The position numbers were made by a program, and so were the translations under genes. A stretch of 64,000 bases of DNA from Pseudorasbora parva. Its lineage: Eukaryota; Chordata; Actinopteri; Cypriniformes; Gobionidae. Location: assembly GCF_024679245.1 (NCBI RefSeq), contig NC_090187.1, positions 24,900,495-24,964,494 on the forward strand. Direction: 5' to 3'. Under the pieces are notes generated by a model. The model was not told the origin of the DNA, searched no databases, and was given only the letters and a program-made list of their open reading frames with translations. This document shows positions 45,715 through 57,944 of the stretch, in pieces. Position 1 is the first letter of the stretch. Every line of letters begins with the position of its first letter.

Positions 45715-46910
45715 TGGTTCACTATCTTTGTGGGAACTCTCCATAGACGTAATGGTTTTTATACCGTACAAACTGTACATTCTATCCCCCTACACTTCCC
45801 CTGCCCCTAAACCTACCCATCACAGGAAACATTCTGCATTTTTACTTTCTCAAAAAAAAAAAAAAACTCATCCTGTATGATTTATAAGTCTTTTGAAAAG
45901 TGGGGACCGCTGGTTGGTCCCCCCAATAGGTGATCTCAGGTTTTACTATCCTTATGGGGATGTTTGGCCCTACAATGTAATATAATTACAATGTAATATA
46001 ATTATATATTACATATATAATATAATATATGTAATATACACACATATTTGTGTTTTCATGTTTCATGGAACCTTTCCATAAACATACTGATTTGTTATAC
46101 TGTACAATCTGTAGCTTCTATCCCCCTACACTAACCCTACTCTTAAACCCATCACACAAAACCGTCTGCATTTTTACATTTCCAAAAAACTACTAAACTA
46201 CTATAATTTACTCTGATTTATCTGAGTTGTTTTCCTCATGAAGGACAAAAAATGTCCAAATAATTTTGGATATTGCCATCTTTGTTGGGACAATTTGTCC
46301 CCATAACATAGGGTTTACCTGGGCCACACACACACATACACACAGACACACATACACACACACATTACCTTCAGGGAGAGTTTTCGAGATGCAGAGATCT
46401 TTGATTTTGGCTAAAAATTATGGGAAATAAAGAGATTAAAGCAAATTTAATCGAAGATTTTATGCATTATGTTTTGTCATTCAACAATGTATAGATGAAT
46501 GCATGTCACAATATTATAATCACAATATGCTATTGAATATGCTGGTGAATACCTTACCTTGGCTTGTACTCCCCGAGGGGACAATGGACCAGGTGCCTTT
46601 TGATGAAAGAAAATCAAAGTAAAAATACATGGCATAAATCACATTGTCCATTATCAGAAAATTATTGTATAATATAATTATGGTTTAAAAGTTTGAACTA
46701 ATTATGTTAATGTAATTTCATTCTGAAAAGTTCCATAGACTGGACTCCAATGTACTTACATCGCTGCAGATTTTACATTTGTTAGTGAATGAAGAAAGAA
46801 AAAGAGAAGACAATAATAATGGTATAAATAAATACATAATACAAAGATGTGTGTTAATGCTTTCACAGTAACAAAAAATAGCGCATAAAAAGGACTTACT
46901 CGTCTGCCAT
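42177..46910 (-). CDS. troponin I, slow/cardiac-like class, 8 coding exons
   Basis: Inhibitory subunit of the troponin complex: it binds actin-tropomyosin and blocks cross-bridges until Ca2+-troponin C pulls it away (sarcomere thin filament). Coding exons in transcription order: 46900-46910, 46760-46763 (4 nt), 46558-46596, 46369-46410, 44552-44683, 42735-42824, 42463-42645, 42177-42278. The sum is 603 nt, 200 residues plus stop, with GT/AG at each junction and the frame kept. Landmarks: [12 protein letters not shown] (N-terminal troponin C binding), [18 protein letters not shown] (troponin T-binding coil), [20 protein letters not shown] (inhibitory and switch region), [20 protein letters not shown] (C-terminal actin-binding). 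The C-terminal half resembles TNNI1. The N-terminal extension [14 protein letters not shown] and [10 protein letters not shown] recall cardiac TNNI3. It could be fish tnni1, tnni3-like or tnni4/5, so no symbol is given. Confidence 0.93.
43111..44531. mobile_element. 1.42-kb TIR element in a troponin I intron, carrying a spliced small gene
   Basis: Termini ACACTCTAAAAA and TTTTTAGAGTGT, with TA on both sides if the element begins CACTC (Tc1/mariner-like target, inferred). The outer 300 bp on each side are AT-rich, with many ATTGAGTAA/TTACTCAAT motifs. The centre (43490-44190) is CpG-rich, with a leader, intron, ORF and poly(A) signal (see the separate entry). No transposase was seen, so it is non-autonomous. 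Confidence 0.7.
43866..44030 (+). CDS. small spliced gene inside the TIR element, 54-aa product of unknown function
   Basis: Not recognised. A CpG-rich stretch (about 43493-43620) ends in a donor (TTCAG then GTTTGT at 43629). A 234-bp intron follows, with acceptor ATTGTCAG at 43862. The ORF then begins ATG at 43866, four bases into exon 2, and stops with TGA at 44028-44030. AATAAA at 44174-44179 completes a compact gene. The product is hydrophilic, starts [10 protein letters not shown] and ends [13 protein letters not shown]. It has no signal peptide, membrane segment, zinc-finger pattern or coiled coil. It runs antisense to troponin I. It may be a captured host gene fragment, a relic of the parental transposon's own first exons, or a chance ORF; the splice/poly(A) layout argues mildly against chance. 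Confidence 0.4.
   Translation: MESGASQHLSATNETQDSSLKFKVHPQTTNVSPSQARESALIRWKWDNRPVDYT
44771..45659. mobile_element. hAT-like element, 889 bp, in a troponin I intron
   Basis: Starts CAGAGGTGGACAGTA and ends TACTGTCCACCTCTG, exact inverses. The 8-bp flanks AGTATATA (44763-44770) and AGTAAATA (45660-45667) differ at one base, consistent with an old target duplication. Subterminal TACTTGAGTAAAAGTA repeats. No transposase. Confidence 0.85.
45670..46360. repeat. CA-linked dispersed repeat, two tandem-like copies
   Basis: After (CA)n at about 45673-45710, a block of about 260 bp (CCCCTAAACCTACCCATCAC, AAAAGTGGGGACCGCTGG, TTTTACTATCCTTATGGGGA) is followed by a diverged copy (46040-46330) and another CA-rich run. 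A third copy lies at 50162-50312, again joined to (CA)n. Confidence 0.75.
46760..46763 (-). CDS. troponin I 4-nt microexon
   Basis: Reads CGAT on the minus strand between TCTGCAG and GTAAGT. The start exon contributes 11 coding nt (ATGGCAGACGA). Adding 4 nt gives exactly five codons, MADDD, so the next exon begins in phase. Without the microexon the frame is lost. A CACTAAC-like branch site lies upstream. Confidence 0.8.
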
Positions 46911-46918
46911 CGTGAAAC
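46900..46918 (-). CDS. troponin I start-codon exon
   Basis: A 19-nt exon between TTCGCAG and GTAAGT: 8 nt of leader and 11 coding nt from the ATG at 46910-46908. Very small 5' exons are usual for this family, as I recall. Confidence 0.8.
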
Positions 46919-47059
46919 CTGCGAAATCAGAAATACAAAAAATAAACAATGATGTATAGTTGCACTCTCAATCCTAAACTAAATAAATCTCTGTTCTATT
47001 GATCCAGTGTTGAGAGATGTCTAGGAAAGTGGTAGCTGACACAGAGAGATGTGTGTTAC

Positions 47060-47091
47060 CTTAGGTGTTGCCTGCGGGGTCAAACCAGCTT
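47060..47091 (-). other. probable non-coding 5' exon of the troponin I gene
   Basis: A 32-nt segment on the minus strand between a good acceptor (TTTGTGCTTTCAG) and donor (AAG then GTAACA). It contains no ATG in frame. At least one further upstream exon and the promoter are expected but were not identified. Confidence 0.5.
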
Positions 47092-49380
47092 CTGAAAGCA
47101 CAAAGGACAGAGACAATTGTTTTTATGTGTGACAGGCACCAGCTATGTAATTTTAGCTCCCAGAGACAGGAATGAGAATGAATAGGCAGCTGTTCCCTTA
47201 ACATATCAGAGACAGGGTGTGTGTGTGTGTCCGTCCTACGCCACAAGGACAAAGCAATTCAAAGCCTACATGCGACTAAAATAATTTGTATCTCTAATAC
47301 AATATAGCAGAAAAAATGGTGCATCCTATTAAAAGGGGGGAATTGCAAAATCAAACAGGAACAGTAGTATAAGGAAAAGTCTGTTGGCTAAAAAGGACAG
47401 GCAGGCATATCTGTAAATTACAGGAAACGACTGGTCGTTAACTCTTCACCTCTTTAGTGTGAATACATTACAGTCAAATAACAAGACATTGCATAAAGCA
47501 AACATTTCCGTCCATTAGTCATAGGTCAGAAAAATCAGCATCTGCTCACTCTAACAAGCAAACCTCAATTCCATAAATACTAATTTTAACACCATTTGCC
47601 CACCAACCCAGGACCTAAAAATTGTCTTGTGTTTTAAGCACCTATTGTGCATTTTGTAGTGTGTTAGAAGTCAAGAACCTAAAGAATATGACCCCCATAG
47701 TTTTTGTGTCTTTGTATTCTTAGTGATAAGAATACACAGTGATAAGAATCCTTGACATCATTTGGACATTCAGATCATCAGATCTGTGAAAACTGTTCAT
47801 TTTTGTTTCTTTTTTTTCTAGTAAAACAGTCTTTTTGGATTGAGTGAGAAAAAAACGTGTGTGTATTCAGTAACCCTTCTATGTGGAGAGCGCTGACTGA
47901 GAGACAAACTCATGCAAACACTTTCAGTAGCTTGGGTTGTCAGGAATATCTCTCATGCATCCTCTTGAATATTTGAGCTCAAATTAGCGCATTTCCACCT
48001 AAGGCAGCTCAATGTGGTGAAAAAACCCTTTGATCCAGGGGTTCATTTAAAACTAAGCCGATATTTACGAGATATTGAATTGACAGAAGCACATAGATTT
48101 ACTACTTACCCCCCTAATACACACACACTACATATGATGCCAAAAAATGCACTCATACATATAAAAATAGTCTTTGATGACAATATGCCAGGTATGGATT
48201 TTATGTAATATGATGCTTGCTTATGTAATGGTTATTGTTAGACACGGGTCATTTCTGCAATAGGCAGCCTTACTCTGTTACAGTTCAAAGTTTATATACT
48301 TGTGTTCGGAAGTAGTATTTTTATAAAACAACAAAAGGGTGTAAAAATAGACCATATATATATTACGGCTGTCAATTAATTAAAAAAAATTATTAAATAA
48401 TCTAAATTAGTCGCATACATAATTTTTTTTCCTGTGAAAGTATATTAAATATTTAAATTCAAATTAATCAATTAATTATTAGCATTATTGACATTAAAGT
48501 TCAAAAACTCTTATTTTTATTTTCACTGTTCAAATATTGGCCATAACAATCAACAATATGACCTGGTATGCTGAGGAAATATATTCAAAAGTGCTTCAGG
48601 AAGAAGATGTATGTAGCTGGCTCATTGACGAATAAGGTTTTTTAAAAGTGTAAAAAAATATAATAGTGATATATTTTTTGTTTTGTTTTATTAAGTGTTT
48701 ACAATGAGATTGTGTTTTTTACAATCAATTTACACAGCTTTTGTAAAAAAATTAAAAAATAAGATGGACAAAATTTGTCACAAAAAAAGTAATTCGGTTT
48801 AACCATGAATATATTTTAAATTATTAATTTGCAGATAACTATTAATGAACAAATCTGATTTGACATTAATGTTGAGATAGTATATAGTGTGTAACATGGA
48901 AGAAATAACATTATCACTGGTCTCATAAATGTAATCATTTTATTTGACTACTCTAAACCCTCCAACATATTCAAGTAAAACGTTGCACAAGAAAATGAAA
49001 AAAGGGGAAATGTAGAAAAAAAGCCTAATCTGCTTTATTTTTGTATTGTTGTAGTTCCTTTAGTTATTAAAAACAATATTATTTTATTTAAATATTTACT
49101 ATATTGGTTTTACCGAATGACCAAGGCTGGTTACACCGAATGACTCAACTGCTCTTGGCATTATGAATATAATATTATTGTAAAAAATACTTCAAACATT
49201 AAAACATTTCAATGTTATTGGAACGGAAATATTTACATCAAACTTAATGGAAGTAATTAAAACATTGAAGCATTTAATTGATATAGGTTGCTAGGGTACT
49301 CTGTTTGGTTGAGAGGGAGTGGCTTGGCAGCTGCCAATGATGATACTCCAAAGGCGCTTGCTCAGTATGAATGATATAAA
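47092..49380. other. intergenic stretch upstream of troponin I, no further gene seen
   Basis: AT-rich sequence, with a short CAC/GTG run near 47220. The ORFs here are short and lack splice context. The troponin I promoter and first exon should lie in the right-hand neighbourhood of 47092 but could not be located. Confidence 0.45.
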
Positions 49381-50017
49381 CCAGGAGTCTCCAAACTCGC
49401 CCCTGGAAGGCCACTGTAAATTTTAGCTCCAACCCCAAATAAACACACCTGACCCAGCTTATCAGCTTACAGCCAAATTCGCTTACTTATAATACAACCA
49501 AAAAGTATTTACTCTTTTTTGTAAAGAAAAGGTGGATACTTTTGAGTTTGTAGCAGAAGAGTATGCAAGCTTTGGGACATACTACTTTGTCATCTTTAAC
49601 GGACAGCTCTGTCGCTTAAGTTACGTATCCTTTTATAAACTGCCCTGTCATTCATCGTCACAGTTCAAATCCTCCACATTCAGTTTAACTTAACCAATTA
49701 TTGGAGAGTCACACATTGATCTGTCAGTCTTTAATGCAGAGACTCTTTCCTCATGTGTTTGCAGCTTAAATATATGATGCATGCAAAATTTAATGGCCAA
49801 ATATATTATTACAAAAGTCTGGGAATACTCTCTTCAACATACGAATACTATTTTCAGATACTATGTATGTAGGATGGATAGCATGCAAATTGGGACACAG
49901 CGAGTGTTTTACAAAGCCATATTAAGACACTGATTAGTTGGTTCTGGCATGTTTAATTGGGGTTGGAGCCAAAATCTACAGGACAGCGGCCCCCCAGGAT
50001 TGAGCTTGGAAACCCTT
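49381..50017. mobile_element. TIR element of about 640 bp
   Basis: The left end (CCAGGAGTCTCCAAACTCG...TTTTAGCTCCAACCCC) and right end (GGGGTTGGAGCCAAAATCTA...GAGCTTGGAAACCCTT) are imperfect inverses over about 60 bp. A fragment of the same family lies near 16650-16715. Confidence 0.6.
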
Positions 50018-50310
50018 GAAATAAAGCTACCGCAATGCTTCTATGACATTCAGATTTTAAGATTTTTAAGATTTGTGTTTGGGTCAGGGCCATATTTTTA
50101 TGTTGGTTGTGTTTTTATATTTAAAAAAATAAATAAATGCACACACACACACACACACACACTGCCCCTAAACCTACCCATCACAGGAAAAATTCAGCAT
50201 TTTTACTTTCTCAAAAAAACTCATCCTGTATGATTTATAAGCCTTTTGAAAAGTGGGGACCGCTGGCTGTTTCCCACATAGGTGATGTCAGGTTTTACTA
50301 TCCTTATGGG

Positions 50311-50461
<151 letters not shown>

Positions 50462-50521
50462 GCATGCATACACACATATATATATATATATTGTTTATAA
50501 ACAATTGACGTGATTTTTTAC

Positions 50522-52010
50522 CCGGGCCGTGCACAGACATTTTGAGGGGCAGTGGCCCAAACCCAAAAAAAAGGGGCACTATAAAGGGGTTGAGTATCAT
50601 CTTAATATAGAATGAATAACAAAACTTTTACAATCATACTGTAAATACAATTGTAAGGCTTTCGTGTTAATTAAATTTATGTTGTTCTAATTATTCTTCC
50701 AAAAAGTCGATTCTGTGCTAATTTGATCTCTTTTTATTTTTTATTGGAGATTTAAGTAGCAAATGAGAATCACTAAAATTATTAAATATATTTTGAGTCA
50801 AAGGTCTTGTTTATGATTTTTGTAAATCATAGGCAACATTTTTTTAATAAAAGAATATGTAAAAGTATGGTATTTGGGGTAAAAGGCATATTTAACATAA
50901 TAATAAACAGCTGACTGTTTATTATCATGTTAAATATGATCATGGTTAAGATTCAGCTGGTAAATATCTTAAGTAGGATGTCCATCTTAGAGGTTACATC
51001 ATATTTATAATAAAAATATGATAATAATCATATGATATAATACAAATATATTTAGTTGTTACAACGATAAAACTTTAAAAATTATTATGGGATCTCATAC
51101 ATTCAATGTTTTCAGATTATTTACTTAAACATTTGTGTCTGTATTTTAAAAATATTTTTATATTAACATTTTAATATTTACTGAATAATAATTCATTATT
51201 TTATTCATCAAAATAAACAGAAAATGCTGCAAACGTTGCTAGAGATTTTTTGCACAAGTATGAACTTTTTTTGAAAAAGTTGCCATTATTATTATAGTTA
51301 AGTTTATTTATATAGCACATTTCATACACAGTGGCAATTCAAAGTGCTTTACATAGAAAGGAATTAAAATAGGGATAACAAATGCATAAGAAAAAGCATT
51401 TGTTTTTCTTATGCATTTGTTATTATTAGGGTGTGCTTTTGCCCCATTGTACCGATACAACTCATAGCCTGTATAACCTTTTTTTTATTGTGTATACGAT
51501 TAATATGCTCTAAATAAAATATCATAAATATGACGTATGTTATAGATACTAGTATTAACTCGTAAAATGGATTATAATTTGGAAATCTATTTTACAGAAG
51601 TTAAAGAGTGACAAACTGTCAGCTAAATTTTCAGTATTCAGTATATGACGATTTACCCGCTGGCATGCTGGAGCTTTGAATCCATATTTGCACTGTTGAA
51701 ACAAACTACTAATTCCGCGGATCAACCACTGTCTGTAATGTGGATTGTAGTTTGTAATATACCTGTTAATGGGACGACATTCTGGAACTGTTGTCTCCAC
51801 AGAGAGAGGACACAGCCCCGCGATGCTGCGGAGCGAGCGGGAAAACACGGAACGGGTTAGTGTAATTAGTGGATTTTTAGCGGAACAGAGCGCTTTTTTG
51901 GGAATCCTCTGAGGTTGAGGGAGGGAAGGGGGCAAGAAGGGCACCTTAGCCGATGAGGGCAAAGGGGCAGTGGCTCTAGCCACCGGGCCACCCCCCTGTG
52001 CACGGCCCTG
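50522..52010. mobile_element. hAT-like element, 1,489 bp, perfect 8-bp target duplication
   Basis: Termini CCGGGCCGTGCACAG and CTGTGCACGGCCCTG are inverse except at one base. TTTTTTAC occurs exactly on both sides (50514-50521, 52011-52018). The perfect duplication suggests a fairly recent insertion. The 158-codon minus ORF near the right end resembles no transposase. A short LINE/SINE tail-like piece lies near 51300-51360. Confidence 0.88.
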
Positions 52011-52320
52011 TTTTTTACAGATTCTGATCACCCAGAACAGCTGCTTACATAAAGTTTAAGGTAAAAATAACTGGAATTAATCAGCAAATATCCATATTTA
52101 GATAATGCATTTAGATAAACTGTTCATTCATATCATCACTTTACCTCTGTCTTTATCCCCTTATTCCTTATCTTTCCTGTCTCAGAGGACTTCGGTCTTT
52201 TTGACACATTGGCCATCCGTCATAAAAAATTAGGCAACTTTCCAACTTTCACTGTCTGGCGCGAGCGAACAAATCGAAAGCGCGAGAGGCGACGCGAACA
52301 AATTCCCAATGTTAAACTGA

Positions 52321-52589
52321 TCATATTTTTACTGAGAATGAAGCGTCTCGCGAGAACTCCCCAGCTATGAGCAAACGCACGCACACAAACACGACCAATC
52401 AGATGCACCCATCCCAAATGTATTAACAGTTAATTTTAAACCTCATACTAATTTACTAAACGTGTTAATTAATGCAAAACATAACATTTCAACGTCCTTA
52501 CTAACATTAATATTTAATAATTATTTAAACTGATTACTTCATTAAACCTTATGTAAACACATACAGTACATCTAATTCAGCATATTACA
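52321..52589 (-). repeat. 3' LTR of the Gypsy element (truncated)
   Basis: Matches 62960-63228 over 269 bp with the same length and no difference noticed by eye. On the minus strand it starts TGTAATATG right after the polypurine tract. The outer part expected from the 5' LTR is missing: sequence left of 52321 does not match. Confidence 0.85.
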
Positions 52590-53257
52590 CTCTCCCCCTG
52601 TTATTAAGATGTCGTCCCGACATGTAAACACCTCTTAGCCAATAAACACATTCAACAGTTTCTTTACATTCCTATGTATACTTGTTATACAATACTAAAT
52701 AGTAGTGTCAATAAACAATTACTTGTATTCTGAATACATTTTGTCATTTTTTTTCTTTACAATCTCTTGTTTTCTCTTTTCTTTTCTCTTTTTTTTTTTT
52801 TTTTTTTTTTTACATTCACGATGGCACTGAGACCGATGGTCCTCTGCTACATCTTTTTTTTCAGTCCATATCAATGCTTTGGCAAATGCAATATATTGAC
52901 AAGTGTCTCAAAGTTCAGCAACAACAGCCCATTTGGCTGCATTGTTGTCAGGAAAGGACAACAAAAGGACATACCAATTGGCAAATGTTCTATTGACAAG
53001 AGTCTTAAAGTTCAACAACAGTCCATTTGAAGCTTCAGAGCCCTAAAAGAGTCCATGTTCCCTAAATCTCACAGCAGTGTTTGCTGTGCTGGTCACTTGT
53101 GTTTACTATTGTTCTTCTACTGTTCATATATGTTTCCAGGCTCTCAGTGTATATATTAGAAAGGGCAGTTCATAGCTGATCAAATGTCAGTGTATATTAA
53201 CACATCCCAACAGTCCATATAATTTTTGCCCCAAAGGCACTTGGAAGTATAATCAAA

Positions 53258-55874
53258 CTAGCTGATCAGTTGAGGATATGGCAGTTCACAGTTGATAGGA
53301 AAAAGCTGGGGCTTGGTGGTAAGAAAGGGCATTGTTGACCAATTAATTGGAAGCCTGAAGTCCTGATAATAGTCACCAATCATGCTCTGCACATTGCGAC
53401 ATACTGGGGTCCCAAAGGTGTCGTACGTGAACATTTTTGGGGGGCGTCTGGCCCTCGATGTTAATCTGAAACTACTGTCTTGTTCCCTTAAATGCATGTC
53501 TCTCTGTTCTTGTATTACAGGTGTTCCTCTCTCAATTAACTCCAGGTCTTTTGACCCAGCAGTTGATTCGATTTCCTGAGCTCCCTGCCTGGCTTCTGGG
53601 TTGTCTTTTTGTCTCTTTTCTCTAGACTCGGTTTCCAATTCGACTTGGGTTGACTGGGCATGTGGTTCATCTGCTTGTCCATAAATGCATACTGATGATT
53701 CAGGTAAGCCTGACTCTGATAACATGTCCCTCTTTGTCTCACGTTGTCTATTTGTCCTTTGGTCCATTTGTTGGAGTTCCACTCTGAAGCTGTACTCATC
53801 CTCATCACTTTCACTGCTTGTCTCCTGCACATACTCTCTGCTTATCCTTCCAAGTTCACCCCTCTTTTTCCTCTGTTGCTTACATGTGGCTTCCTTTTTC
53901 TCTGCAGTGGCTGATGGTAAGTAATCGCAGGGTAGAAGTAGGTTTCTGTGTAATATTCTTGATCTTCCCTTTCCCTGCTCTGGTTTCACTTCGTAAATAG
54001 GGGCATCTTCCATGGCTTTGCGGACTACAACATGAACTTCATCCTCCCAGTAGTTCCTTAGTTTTCCAGGACCCCCTCGCGGAGTGAGGTTTTTCACAAG
54101 GATTCGGCTTCCAGGATACAGTTCAGCACATCTTACTTTTTGGTCATAGTTTCGCTTGTTTCTTTCGGCAGACTTGTTTGCATGTTCTTGAGCAATTTCA
54201 TAAGCCTCTTGCATCCCCTTAGTCCAGCGTTTTACATACTCTCGCTGACTGATGGAGCCACGGTCCCGGTCAAGTCCAAACAACGCGTCAACAGGGAGCC
54301 TTGGAGAGCGACCGAACAACAGGTAAAATGGCGAGAAACCTGTGACATCGCATTTGGTACAGTTGTATGCGAAGACTAGTTTGTTAAGTGACTCCTTCCA
54401 ATTGGATTTCTCTCTCGCTGTCAGAGTCTTGAGCATCTGCAGTATTGTTCGATTGAACCTTTCCACCTGACCATTTCCTTGTGGATGGTAAGGAGTTGTT
54501 CTTGACGCTGTGATACCACTGTACTTCCTGAGCTGGTCAAACAACTGGTTCTCAAATTCCCCGCCTTGGTCGTGGTGGATCCTTGAAGGGAATCCGAATT
54601 TCAGGGCAAAGTCGTTGAACAGTCGGTCAGCCACCGTTTTGCCTGATTTTGAAGTGGTGGCATAAGCTTGCACAAATCTAGTAAAATGGTCAATAACAAC
54701 AAGGATATACTCGTAACCTCCCTTGCACTTGTCCAGGTGGAGAAAGTCAATCGATACTAGCTCAAAAGGGTAAGTTGTCTTGATGCTCTTTAATGGTGCT
54801 CGTGTCTCTCGACATGGTTTTTTCTGCTTAATGCATGAACACGTCTTCAGAACATATTCCTCAACATCTCTCTGCATCTGTGGCCAGAAAAAACGGTCCC
54901 TGATAAGGCTTGTTGTGCGATCCAGCCCTTGATGGCCCATCTTGTCGTGCAGTTCCCTCAGGACGATGTGCTTAAACTTGGCTGGTAACACAAGCTGAGT
55001 CCGCTGTGACGTCTTACGGTAGAGTATGCCATGTTCATCTAACTGTAACTTGTCCCAGTCCCGGAGTAAGCCTCTGAACTTTGGGTGGACTGCCTGCCAC
55101 TGTTTTGACCCTGGCCTGGACCCAGACTGTAAGTGATCAATGATCCCTTTGATGTCGCTATCGTCACTCTGTGCCTGTCTAATCTCCTCTTTTGACAATG
55201 ACTCTGGTGGTACTTCATCTGTTAGTCTCAATGCCATTTCCTCACCACATCCGACAGCCATGGCGGGACCTAGCTCATCCTGGATTTCAACTGCTTGTAT
55301 CATCGCTCCGATACAATGTGATGGAAGCTCCTCTGTATATTCCTTCACCGCAGTCTCTATGTCCGTCGGCATCCTAGACAATGAGTCCGCATCTACATTC
55401 TCCCTCCCTGGCCGGTAGCAGATTGTGAAGTGGAAGTCTGCTAATTCACCAACCCATCGGCATCCGGTAGCATTCAATTTTGCAGATGAGAGAACGTAGG
55501 TCAAGGGATTATTATCGCTGTACACAGTGAAAGTTGGGGCGTAATACAAATAGTCCCTGAATTTTTCAGTCACAGCCCACTTTAGGGCGAGGAATTCCAG
55601 TTTTCCGCTGTGAAGGTGGTAGTTTTTCTCAGCCGTTGTTAGTGTTCTGGAACCGTAAGCAATCACCCTCATCTGTCTGTTTTGCCGTTGGTATAGGACA
55701 GCTCCCAGGCCCTGATTTGATGCGTCTGTATGCAGAATGAATGGTTCAGAGAAATCTGGAAACCCTAACACTGGCGGTTGAACCAAACACTCGATTAGGC
55801 TCTCCAAAGCTTCTTGGTGGTCTGCTGTCCATTCAATCTGCTGGCTTGACGGCACCACAGAACATTTTTTTTTT
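53258..55874 (-). CDS. Gypsy pol, RNase H and integrase
   Basis: The downstream pol frame. RNase [18 protein letters not shown] and VYSDNNPL. Integrase: zinc-binding H/H/C/C ([10 protein letters not shown] then CSCIKQKK), and catalytic D391, D450 and E486 in frame numbering from 55918 (35 residues between the last two). Then a GPY/F-like block near [10 protein letters not shown]. The C-terminal ~200 residues are acidic and low complexity. It is joined to RT through a 1-nt frame difference at the A10 run. The first ~18 codons from 55918 are shadow sequence. Confidence 0.88.
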
Positions 55875-57944
55875 CCTATCTGTCCTTTTCTTTCCCCTTG
55901 TTGGACTTTCAACATCATTGGCTTTGGCTTTTAAAAGGTTATACAGTGGACTGGCAATTCTGGAAAAATCCCTTATGTATCGTCGGTAGTAGCTGAGCAG
56001 GCCCAAAATCTTGCGTAGCTCGCCTACATTGTTGGGTCGCTTGTGCTTTAAAGTTGTTACAGCAGCTGTGTCGGCTGGGTCCATGCGACTACCCTCCGCA
56101 GAGACAATTCTGCCCAGATACCTCACTTCCCTCTTGAACATGTCGCATTTCCGTGGTTTTAACTTTATCCCATAGGTACACAGTTGCCTCAGTACTTTTC
56201 TCACGGCCTCTACCTGGTCATCAAATGACTTAGTGAAGACCAAGATGTCATCCAGATATGGTACACAGATCTCGTCTCTCATTCCCTCCAGACATTTCTC
56301 CATGAACCGCTGGAACGCCGCCGGAGCGTTCATCAGGCCAAAGGGGATGCGGATCCATTCATATAAACCCCAGGGAGTTGTAAACGCTGTTAGGGGCCGG
56401 CTCTCTGGGGTCATGAAGCCTTGATGATATGCCTTCCCTTGATCGAGCAGGGAGAACCAAGAATTTCCCCCCAGGCCATCTAAGATGTCTTGTACCCTCG
56501 GGATCGGCTGGCGGTCGGGTACTGTCTTCCGATTTAAGTCCCTGTAATCTATACACAGTCTGAGACTGCCATCCTTTTTACGGACGCACACAATCGGTGA
56601 AGAATAGGAGGAGGTGGACTTCTCTACCCACCCTTGAGCAATTAAGTCATGTAGATAGTCTTTCATTTCCTGGTATAAGGGCTTGGGGACTGAATTGTAT
56701 GTCCGAACTACAGGTGTACTGTCATTTAAGGAAAGACTCATCTGCAGTGCCTCTGCACAACCAATGTCGTCATCGGATTTTGAGAAAGCCTGGCACTCCT
56801 CCCTTAACATCTGCTTCACTTGTTGTTGTTGCTGAGCAGTTAAATGGCTCAAGTCGACTGGTGGGTCCCACAGACTTTCTCCCTCGGTTCCCCTAGGTGT
56901 TGCTTCGACTGTAACCTGGGTCACGGATCCTGTACCCCTTGGAGATACCATTCCCACAGGTAAGACCGACTTAACTGGTTGCAATATCCCCAACTCAACT
57001 CTACCTCCTAGGACAATATCATGGTCCGTCTCGTTCTGCACACTTAGACTGACTGAAGGGCGGGTACCTTTTTTTACCTCTAGCAGAGTGTCAAACAGTT
57101 CTAGGCCCACAGGATGTTGAGGGTTGACGCATGGCTCAAACAGTAACACACTGTCTCGTCTTATACACGGCATTTTAACTTCACAAGGTATGTTTATGAT
57201 TGTGTGTTTTGGTATGTTCACTGGTACCTTGGCAGTACTCACTTTATACTCGCCGAGATCACCAGCCGTCACCAGATTGATGAAGGTACGCACTTTGCCT
57301 CTCCTGAGATTGGGAAACGCACTTGCAACGGTTTGATACAGCTGCCTGTTAGTCACCTTGTCCGAATTGTCCCTATCTTTCTGTCTCATCACTTGCTCAA
57401 TTACATTAAATCCAATGATAGGTTTAGGAAGTTGCTGACCCTTCAGAACAAGCACAGGAATGACTAATTCTTTCCCTCTTCCAGCAGGGGATGCCAGCTT
57501 GAATGTCACCTCAACCCATCCTTCGTACGGCATGTCAGTACCATTGGCCGCCACAAGGTGTAGACGTTCGTGTGTTTCTGTGGCTTCTGAAATATCTCTC
57601 AGTCTTACTTCAGGTATGTACCTGTCTTTCCAATGCTCATCGATAATACACACCTGGGAGCCTGTGTCCCATAAAGCCTCTGTTTCATGTCCTTGCAGAT
57701 AGCAGAGCACCAGACATTGCCTGCCAACTAGAGAAGTTACTCGGGAGTGCTGATTAACTCGGCATTGGGCGGTTATTATGCTGTTTATATCATGGGGCAT
57801 GGGGGGTTGCAATATTTCTTTAAACTGTTGTTTTGGGCGTCGTGGGGACGTGGTTGTCTCTTGGGTCACTCCCTGTCCCTTTGGAGCAACCCTTCCTCGT
57901 TTAACGGAACCTCTCGCTGGGGTCTCATTCCCCGTACTCTGCAA
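55874..57944 (-). CDS. Gypsy pol, protease and reverse transcriptase
   Basis: The ORF runs to 55833, but true coding ends near 55874 at an A10 run. Aspartic protease motif DTGSQ (residues 93-97); RT blocks [50 protein letters not shown] and the catalytic YLDD (563-566). The block usually read as LDL-GYHQ is here LDQGKAYHQ. The start is set by frame opening; translation is expected by -1 shift from gag rather than from its own ATG. Confidence 0.88.

Noticed and set aside
51555..52031. 158-codon minus-strand ORF at the right end of the hAT-like element
   Set aside because: It includes the terminal inverted repeat and flank and has no transposase motifs; probably chance.
52321..53257. Possible envelope gene after integrase (retrovirus-like element)
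   Set aside because: Only about 670 bp lie between the integrase stop and the LTR, with no signal peptide or membrane segment; not an env.
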